Part shown: in pieces, positions 58,949 through 64,000 of the stretch
Numbering within the stretch: position 1 is the first letter of the stretch
Layout: the number at the start of each line of letters is the position of its first letter
The notes under the pieces: model-generated
The model's database searches: none
The model's input: the letters and a program-made list of their open reading frames with translations, nothing else
Told to the model about the DNA's origin: nothing
Program-made: the position numbers and the translations under genes
NCBI RefSeq assembly: GCF_000730285.1
Contig: NZ_CP007174.1
Span: 1,674,001 to 1,738,000, forward strand
DNA length: 64,000 bases
Direction of reading: 5' to 3'
DNA from: Candidatus Nitrososphaera evergladensis SR1
GTDB lineage: Archaea; Thermoproteota; Nitrososphaeria; Nitrososphaerales; Nitrososphaeraceae

Positions 58949-61155
58949 GTTCAAACCCGGCTATAGTAATCGGCGTATCGGCTGTCAATACAGCCGACGC
59001 AGAGCTAAAAAAATTAGACGATAAGGTACGCGAAACCACCGGCATAGTCGAAACTGAAGGCAACAAAATGGCAAGTGTTACGTCTTCGACTACTGAAAAG
59101 GTAAAGAAAAACTATCTCAATATTGCAGGCAGCGTCGCTAGTCTAGGCGCCGGTCTCGTAGGCTTTGCAACTTCATTTAGCACACTCGAAAGAGCGCAGA
59201 CGCGCAGCGACCAAGCGACCCTGACTTATCAGCGCAGCTTGTCGAGGCTTAACGACATGATCGCCGAAGGTGGTCATAGTGCAGATGAGCTAGCGCAACA
59301 GCAAGAAAAAGTACGCATTAATGCAGACAAGGCAAAGCAGTCTCAAGACAATCTCAACGACACTTATACGAATTTTCTGGCGAACATACCTAGCCAGTTT
59401 ATCAACTTCGGCTATTCAGCCAGTAATATCTACGATATGGTAAAGAAGAATCAGCAAGAAAGCGGCGAAACTGTCAAAGAATCGTCAAAGGTATATTCGG
59501 GCGCACTGACGTTAATGAAAGAAGCCAATATCAAGACCGCAGCATCGACCTCATTTCTTGATAGTACGGTGAAAAAGGTGTTTTTGTCAAACCCTTACAT
59601 ACTGCCAATTATCGCTACGTCGGCCGTAGTCACGGCACTCGCATTCAACGTCGGCGGCCTGCGAGATCGTACAAATGAGTTTGGCAAGGCCATAGGCGAC
59701 GCAATACCTGCACTGCGACCATTACTCGACGCAATAGGCTCGCTGCAAAACGTGTTCGGCGGTGCAACTGAGAAGAGCAAAGACCTTACAGACACGACCT
59801 ACGATCTCGGCGATGCTGCCGACGCTACGAAAAAGCACATTCAAACATACAGCGAATACCTCGCAGACGTTGCCGACAAGACCGGCGATGCATCGAGGCA
59901 AAACTTGTATTTCTTGCAGGCTAGCGGTCAGCTTGCAAGCGGCCTAACGCTGACGAACGACCAGCTTGCACTAGCTGCGACTTATCTCAAAGACCATGCA
60001 GATGACACTAACAAGACAACGCAGGCTAACTTTGACCTAGTAGCGTCTGTCTATGGGCTAAACACTGCATTACAACTAAACAACGGCGAGCTAGGCAACC
60101 TTGCCGACGCGCTGACAAAGGCAAAGAAAGCGCAAGACGCAGCCAAGAACGCAGCCGACGACGAGAAAGAAGCACAGCGCAAGGCTACCGAGGCAATACA
60201 AGAACGAGTAAAAGCAAACGTAGAGCTAGCGAGGTCTATGGGCGTGCAGATTAATTTGCACACTACGACCGTAGACCAAACAGACCGCATAAGCGAGCAC
60301 TTGCAAAGTCTGCAAAGTGACTACGAGACAGCACGCAAGAACGCAGAAGACTTTGCCATTGCAAACGGCGTTAATGTTGTCACGGCTGTAAAGGCTACAG
60401 ACGGCCAGCTTGTCAACATTATCGGCACACTTGCACAAACCAAAGCAGGCAGCGCCGATACAGCGCGATCGGTAGTACAAGACTTTCTAATGAGCAAAAA
60501 GGCTGTCGATCAATACAGCAAGTCGGCGGGCGACAGTGGCCTAGCCATAACAGCACTCGGCAATACCTCTCATGATACTTCGGCACAAATCAAAGACGCG
60601 ACTGCATTTATCGACGAGCAATCAAGCAAGACGTTTAACAATTTTGTAATTGGCGCGCAGGCTAGTTTGCTAGCAATCGCTGCACTGCAAGATCGTGCGC
60701 TAGTGTCGCAGTTTGGTCAAGTAGGGGGCATTGCAGGCACAGTAAGCACAGACGCACTAACGGCCGCAGGCTTTGGCAATAACGCGAGCCTTATGCAAAG
60801 TGCTGCAAGCGGTAGACTTGGCGGTGTCTTTACGCCGGGTGGAAGAGTGCTCGACACAGGCGGCACACTGTACGAAGACGTTATTGGCATAGGCAAAGAC
60901 ACAGGCACGCCGCATTATTTGCACAAAAACGAGCTAGTAATACCACCTAGCAAGTTGGGCCGTTTGAGTGCTGTACGCAATGACGTAGCGGGGCATAGTA
61001 AACCAAAACGCGGGGTAATCTTTAGTTTCAAGATCGGCGACGATGTGATTGCTACAGCTAAGATACCAGACATGTACGCTGTGTTAGAAGGCGAATACGG
61101 TAACGATATCGTAATAAATGCCGGCGACAAAGGCTGGCGACGCCGCTATTTCTAA
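58945..61155 (+). CDS. Tape-measure-like large protein with membrane segments (736 residues)
   Basis: Long coiled coils (residues 20-50, 90-140 and 390-480, Ala/Lys/Gln-rich) alternate with hydrophobic segments (NIAGSVASLGAGLVGFATSF near 73; YILPIIATSAVVTALAFNVGG near 220). Towards the end, GRLGGVFTPGGRVLDTGG and GTPHYLHKNELVIPPSK resemble the C-terminal part of phage tail tape-measure proteins, where Gly-rich sequence precedes a GPELVVP-like motif. It is by far the longest gene of the element and is coupled to upstream genes. A virion structural or DNA-delivery protein is inferred; a conjugation-type membrane protein is the alternative. Confidence 0.6.
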   Translation: MSSNPAIVIGVSAVNTADAELKKLDDKVRETTGIVETEGNKMASVTSSTTEKVKKNYLNIAGSVASLGAGLVGFATSFSTLERAQTRSDQATLTYQRSLSRLNDMIAEGGHSADELAQQQEKVRINADKAKQSQDNLNDTYTNFLANIPSQFINFGYSASNIYDMVKKNQQESGETVKESSKVYSGALTLMKEANIKTAASTSFLDSTVKKVFLSNPYILPIIATSAVVTALAFNVGGLRDRTNEFGKAIGDAIPALRPLLDAIGSLQNVFGGATEKSKDLTDTTYDLGDAADATKKHIQTYSEYLADVADKTGDASRQNLYFLQASGQLASGLTLTNDQLALAATYLKDHADDTNKTTQANFDLVASVYGLNTALQLNNGELGNLADALTKAKKAQDAAKNAADDEKEAQRKATEAIQERVKANVELARSMGVQINLHTTTVDQTDRISEHLQSLQSDYETARKNAEDFAIANGVNVVTAVKATDGQLVNIIGTLAQTKAGSADTARSVVQDFLMSKKAVDQYSKSAGDSGLAITALGNTSHDTSAQIKDATAFIDEQSSKTFNNFVIGAQASLLAIAALQDRALVSQFGQVGGIAGTVSTDALTAAGFGNNASLMQSAASGRLGGVFTPGGRVLDTGGTLYEDVIGIGKDTGTPHYLHKNELVIPPSKLGRLSAVRNDVAGHSKPKRGVIFSFKIGDDVIATAKIPDMYAVLEGEYGNDIVINAGDKGWRRRYF

Positions 61156-61172
61156 AGACGAGGCTATCAAAA

Positions 61173-61577
61173 ATGACCAAATATTGCGCACAAATGTTAC
61201 GTAAGACTATTCAGCTCGTTTTGCCTATACAAATACAGGTTAGCATGACTACTGAAGATGAACGCAGAGAGATTTACTATCTCAGACTATTGGTAATAGT
61301 GAAAGAAGGTGCTAAAGGCAAGTATTTCGAAGTTCGCGGTGAGAAAAAATGGTCATACTCGGCAGATATTGCTAGTCAATTCGAGAAGAAATACAACGAA
61401 TACACAAGCGCAAGAACGGTAGCAATGAACATGCGGTACCTTCAGAGCAAGGGGCTTGTCGTGAGCACGAAGAGCAGAGACGGCAAACGCACGCTTTGGG
61501 CGATAGAACAAAAGGCAGATTTTGAGTTGAATCATTCGGGTAATCTAGATGACCATAGAGAGAGTATCGAGTGCTAG
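61173..61577 (+). CDS. Winged-helix protein, 134 residues (or 110 from the inner start)
   Basis: Residues 30-115 form a winged helix: YYLRLLVIVKEGAKGKYFEV, SYSADIASQFEKKYNEYTSARTVAMNMRYLQSKGLV, then a wing (STKSRDGKRTLWAIE). ATG 61245 (MTTEDERREIYY) would remove a hydrophobic leader of 24 residues; the 17-nt distance to the previous stop favours 61173. It overlaps the next gene by 29 nt. Confidence 0.7.
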   Translation: MTKYCAQMLRKTIQLVLPIQIQVSMTTEDERREIYYLRLLVIVKEGAKGKYFEVRGEKKWSYSADIASQFEKKYNEYTSARTVAMNMRYLQSKGLVVSTKSRDGKRTLWAIEQKADFELNHSGNLDDHRESIEC

Positions 61578-61770
61578 AGGCAGAAATGACAAGCCAGACT
61601 TTAGGGTAAAAGTATCGTACCGAAAGGGCAAGACTCGCGGTACAATCGCTTGGCCGGCGACAATTCTAGATGCATGGGGCTACCCTGAATACCTAGTATT
61701 CGCGGGCAACGGCGACGGTTCTGCGATTGTTCGGCCAGTAGCGAAAGAGAAGGTTGGCGTTACCGAGTGA
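61549..61770 (+). CDS. Small beta-rich DNA-binding-like protein, 73 residues
   Basis: MTIERVSSARGRNDKPDFRV, then KVSYRKGKTRGTIAWPATI and YLVFAGNGDGSAIVRPV. The strand pattern and basic residues recall AbrB-like or Cren7/Sso7-type small beta barrels. It is the last gene of the plus-strand operon; repeat copy C follows. Confidence 0.6.
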   Translation: MTIERVSSARGRNDKPDFRVKVSYRKGKTRGTIAWPATILDAWGYPEYLVFAGNGDGSAIVRPVAKEKVGVTE

Positions 61771-61810
61771 CGAAGTAACAGCCAAGAGAGGCAGAATCGT
61801 GCTCAAATCG

Positions 61811-61909
61811 TATTTTGTCATTTCGTCACGGCACATGCGCAAAACGTCAGACGCTGTTACAAGCTGCGTCAGACGAAATAGGCTCTCTCGATGACAAAAC
61901 GACAAATTC
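61811..61909. repeat. Element palindromic repeat, copy C (inverted)
   Basis: The reverse complement begins TTTGTCGTTTTGTCATCG and ends TGACGAAATGACAAAAT as in copies A and B, but has about 23 extra bases in the middle, with CGTCTGACG twice in either sense. It lies in the gap between the plus-strand operon and the minus-strand integrase module. Confidence 0.85.
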
Positions 61910-62007
61910 GAGAATGAGCACGAAATACGTTACTTGACGAAGGTATTTTGTCTTTGAATAGGTGATGAATAAGAAGAATCTTCACAATTTCTCTTTCATA
62001 AACTATT

Positions 62008-62175
62008 TTACAAATTATGCGGCAGATTTTTTTTGAGCAAGTCTTGAGCATATTCGACCACGTGTGTAACAAGACGCGATTTCTTGAATAACCGCGATTG
62101 CAGAAACATGATCACAAGCGACACAATGATACCACTTGCGATCTGAACAAGCAATTCAGTAACGGCATCGCCCAA
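62008..62175 (-). CDS. Small single-span membrane protein, about 55 residues
   Basis: A minus-strand frame from TTG 62175 to TAA 62008 reads LGDAVTELLVQIASGIIVSLVIMFL, then a basic stop-transfer (QSRLFKKSR) and an amphipathic helix (HVVEYAQDLLKK). It follows the stop at 62219 by 43 nt. The membrane topology is the only evidence; the start codon is uncertain. Confidence 0.4.
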   Translation of the reverse strand: MGDAVTELLVQIASGIIVSLVIMFLQSRLFKKSRLVTHVVEYAQDLLKKNLPHNL

Positions 62176-62218
62176 TATTCTAGAGATATCGAACGGCGGT
62201 CTTAAACATTTTCTTTGA

Positions 62219-62545
62219 CTATGATCTTGCGCCTACTCTATTTTTTCGACTGCTCTTTGGCTTGGGCTTTGGTTTGGCAATTATGCGATCAATCTCTCTA
62301 AAACGTTTTACAGCAACTTCTAAGACTTCGATTGATTCATCTTGAGTTAGGCCCGCAGGCCTACTTTTTGCAGCTTCAAACAGAAGCAATGTCAAAAAGC
62401 CGCCGATTACGAAATCGCGCTCGTTTGAAATCTTAAAGCCTTCTTTGGCGATTTGACTATCTGCAAACTCTACAAAATCTGGCACAAATTTGCTCTGTAA
62501 TAGATCAGCCGTTTTCTCTAATCTGCCACGCAACTCGTAGTTCAT
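62219..62545 (-). CDS. Helical protein of about 108 residues
   Basis: ATG 62545 lies 7 nt after GAGGTG, the best Shine-Dalgarno spacing among the three in-frame ATGs (62572, 62551, 62545). The product has charged helices (NYELRGRLEKTADLLQSKF), a hydrophobic stretch (VIGGFLTLLLFEAA) and a basic tail (KPKPKPKSSRKNR) that could bind nucleic acid. No family is recognised. Confidence 0.6.
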   Translation of the reverse strand: MNYELRGRLEKTADLLQSKFVPDFVEFADSQIAKEGFKISNERDFVIGGFLTLLLFEAAKSRPAGLTQDESIEVLEVAVKRFREIDRIIAKPKPKPKSSRKNRVGARS

Positions 62546-62690
62546 ACTCATGCACCTCTTTGTGAAATGCATTCACTTAAGCAACATTGCTGTTCTCGTC
62601 AAGCGACTTGGCTATTTTGCCTTCTACTGCCACTTGGTAAGCTTGGGCAGTTTGAAATTTGTTCATAAAAGAAAGAAAAGATGACCCGCG

Positions 62691-63278
62691 CTAGCAGGTC
62701 TTACTTTTACGCGCAGTGTTAGTTCGACCACATTTCGTGTTTCGAAGGTGGTTTTGCAAGCGTTGAGGGCTACGGTGCTGTATGCCGCAGACTTTGCACT
62801 TACTGCGCCGGCCTTGCGGTGTCATCGCCTTCAATTTTCGGTAAAGTAGAATGACGGGCCTGATGTGTTTTCGAATGTGTCGGCGCGAGCCATAGACGCA
62901 ATTTCGCACGTTGCCCATCAGGGTCTTTTTCTCGGCTTCTATTAATCGCACGCTGACTTTGCGGTATTCGTAGTGCTTGCCAAGCCACAGCGATTCGCCC
63001 GAGCCATGAAAACGCGCCGTGCCTTTATCATAGGTCGCCACAGGCACTTTTTTGATTAGACATTCTCGAATAAACTTACGGTCAATCGTAACGATTGTAC
63101 GATTCGTCTTGATCGCGTATGCGAGAATATCGTCATCACTTGCAGCCATGCCTAAACCCGCAACGTCTAGGCTATGTTCTATGTCGATGTTCGCACTTTT
63201 AGGCAGCCTCAAAACTAGCCTGCGAGTTACACACTCGTCGAGCAATAGCCTTTTACATGGTGTTTCTACCTTGATCAT
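62691..63278 (-). CDS. PIN-like (DUF5615/Mut7-C type) protein with C-terminal zinc finger
   Basis: LLLDECVTRRLVLRLPKS, GLGMAASDDDILAYAIKTNRTIVTIDRKF contain the Asp/Glu pattern of PIN-like nucleases (D in LLLDE, DDD, and TIDRKF). After a basic middle region, CKVCGIQHRSPQRLQNHLRNTKC forms a C-x2-C-x12-H-x5-C finger. ATG 63278 overlaps the upstream stop (ATGA). I infer an RNase-type effector or an RNA-guided partner; combining a PIN-like domain with a finger is unusual to my knowledge. Confidence 0.72.
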   Translation of the reverse strand: MIKVETPCKRLLLDECVTRRLVLRLPKSANIDIEHSLDVAGLGMAASDDDILAYAIKTNRTIVTIDRKFIRECLIKKVPVATYDKGTARFHGSGESLWLGKHYEYRKVSVRLIEAEKKTLMGNVRNCVYGSRRHIRKHIRPVILLYRKLKAMTPQGRRSKCKVCGIQHRSPQRLQNHLRNTKCGRTNTARKSKTC

Positions 63279-63544
63279 TGCTCGCACACCTGACCCTCGA
63301 TGACTTCGAATTGCTCGGCGCAGTCTTTGCAAAGTCTGCGAATCGTCGTATCGCTCTTGTCACCTTTCGTCTTGTGAGTCTGAAAGTCTTTAATGCCGCA
63401 CACGGTCTCGGTTTTGCCTGTCGAGTCTTCGCGCTGTGCGTAATGTACGACGCCGCCATAGACCACCCACACGCAAGTGCAAAAGCTAAGCCCTTCGTTC
63501 AAGTCGAACTCGATCGTAATGTCGTCGTCTTTATTTTCGCGCAT
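63275..63544 (-). CDS. Small Cys-rich protein, 89 residues, between integrase and PIN gene
   Basis: The product (MRENKDDDITIEFDLNEGLSFC...) has Cys at SFCTCVW, ETVCGI and RRLCKDCAEQ, and a His (VHYAQRE), so it may bind zinc. It shares one base with the integrase stop (TAATG) and four with the PIN-like start, making a three-gene coupled unit. An antitoxin-like partner of the PIN protein or an integrase accessory (excisionase-like) factor are both possible. Confidence 0.6.
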   Translation of the reverse strand: MRENKDDDITIEFDLNEGLSFCTCVWVVYGGVVHYAQREDSTGKTETVCGIKDFQTHKTKGDKSDTTIRRLCKDCAEQFEVIEGQVCEQ

Positions 63545-64000
63545 TATGCAGCACCTACCTTTTCTTGTAGCTCATCAACCAGCTTGCGCACCTTCGCTGC
63601 ATTTACGGCAAAGTCTGGCCGGTAGTAGTGCCTTGCAAACACGCTCTTTGGCGTTCGCCCTTGTAGCAAGTCTACAAACTCGCTCTCAATGCCATTTTGC
63701 CTAAGCCAAGTGCCGAAAATCTTGCGGCCATAGTTTAATTGCATAGGGTGGTCTCGGCGCTTTAGATATGATCTAATTGCTTGGTAGCTGTCGCACGACT
63801 GCCTTGCAAGCTCTAGCATTTCAGTGTCTACGAGCGAGATGTACGCCTTTTTTGTTCGCCTGATAAACAGTTCTTTGAATTTGTAGTGCTCTAGAATGCC
63901 TTTGTCTTCGTCGTAATAGTCTTGCGCGCCTTGCTTTAGCAAGCCTGCAGCCTTGCAAACCTCATCGGCCCGCAAGCCAAGTACGGTCGCAAGAATGAAC
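63544..64000 (-). CDS. SSV-type tyrosine integrase, C-terminal catalytic domain (5' end outside window)
   Basis: The frame is open to base 64000. LATVLGLRADEVCKAAG carries the first catalytic Arg; FIRRTKKAYISL the beta-hairpin Lys; QLNYGRKIFGTWLRQNG the second Arg; and LLQGRTPKSVFARHYYRP the nucleophile Tyr, with flanking residues typical of SSV/pNOB8-type archaeal integrases. The enzyme recombines the element at the tRNA-Pro 3' end. It heads the minus-strand module 64.0-62.0 kb. Its intactness cannot be judged beyond the edge. Confidence 0.9.
   Translation of the reverse strand, partial: FILATVLGLRADEVCKAAGLLKQGAQDYYDEDKGILEHYKFKELFIRRTKKAYISLVDTEMLELARQSCDSYQAIRSYLKRRDHPMQLNYGRKIFGTWLRQNGIESEFVDLLQGRTPKSVFARHYYRPDFAVNAAKVRKLVDELQEKVGAA

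Larger units (their letters stand above)
48645..64000. mobile_element. Integrated mobile element at tRNA-Pro, right end outside window
   Basis: From the tRNA-Pro 3' end the sequence becomes poorer in GC, with short overlapping genes, no housekeeping functions and an SSV-type integrase at the far end, cut by the window. Modules: two ribbon-helix-helix genes; an island of HEPN-like and membrane proteins (49.2-56.6 kb); a coupled operon ending in a tape-measure-like protein (57.3-61.8 kb); an integrase module (62.0-64.0 kb). The attR is expected right of base 64000 as a copy of the tRNA-Pro 3' end. Plasmid, virus or satellite status is open. Confidence 0.85.

Noticed and set aside
61869-62072. 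67-codon minus-strand frame
   Set aside because: It runs through repeat copy C and overlaps the more protein-like membrane frame at 62008-62175.

Overview
The window looks like a chromosomal piece of an ammonia-oxidising archaeon close to Nitrososphaera (Nitrososphaerota/Thaumarchaeota). The case rests on gene content: TFB, Gar1, SRP19, ribosomal protein S8e, archaeal ScpA/ScpB, a ThiD-ThiN fusion, archaeal-type phosphoglycerate mutase, SucCD, a plastocyanin-like copper protein, and many small zinc-binding and winged-helix proteins of the kind that are paralogous in this group. Many genes have a TATA box 26-30 nt before the start codon, as expected for leaderless archaeal transcripts. No species was assigned.

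Layout. 0-1.7 kb holds decaying genes (frameshifted DUF4256, a truncated alpha/beta hydrolase). 1.7-25.5 kb is mostly housekeeping: sucCD, thiamine synthesis (NCS1 permease, thiC, thiDN), sugar-nucleotide genes (a nucleotidyltransferase, a GlmU-like beta-helix protein, a WecB-like epimerase, GalT), apgM, the srp19-gar1-tfb operon, a secreted vWA protein, rps8e and scpAB. 26.0-28.75 kb is a relic integration at tRNA-Arg(GCG): a 21-bp copy of the tRNA 3' end, an integrase fragment and a frameshifted patatin phospholipase. 29-46.5 kb is lineage-specific: cupredoxin, three winged-helix regulators (one coupled to a MEDS sensor), a 1.7-kb gene-free stretch with a repeated hairpin family, a tightly overlapped operon of three Cys-rich proteins plus an Lrp-like regulator, two Asp-rich secreted proteins, and a membrane-spanning regulator with an extracytoplasmic cupredoxin-like domain. 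An NnrS-like membrane protein and a C2H2 protein follow.

From tRNA-Pro(CGG) at 48.6 kb to the right edge lies an integrated mobile element, lower in GC and cut by the window end inside an SSV-type tyrosine integrase. It has three modules. At 49.2-56.6 kb is an accessory island of HEPN-like proteins (RNxxxH-type motifs in four genes, an N..KH motif in a fifth) interleaved with three membrane proteins; one HEPN gene is split by a (GA)12 repeat so that loss of one repeat unit would fuse the two halves. At 57.2-61.8 kb is a chain of mostly 4-nt-overlapping genes ending in a 736-residue tape-measure-like membrane/coiled-coil protein and two small DNA-binding-like proteins. At 62.0-64.0 kb is the integrase module with a PIN-like/zinc-finger protein. 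Three copies of one palindromic repeat sit at the module boundaries, and two gene-free stretches (51.3-51.6 and 56.7-57.2 kb) hold strongly structured sequence. No recognisable replication protein, terminase, portal or major capsid gene is visible, so the element may be plasmid-like, viral or a satellite.

The strongest candidate for an undescribed system is the HEPN/membrane island with its repeat-length switch, together with the three-copy palindrome that punctuates the element.
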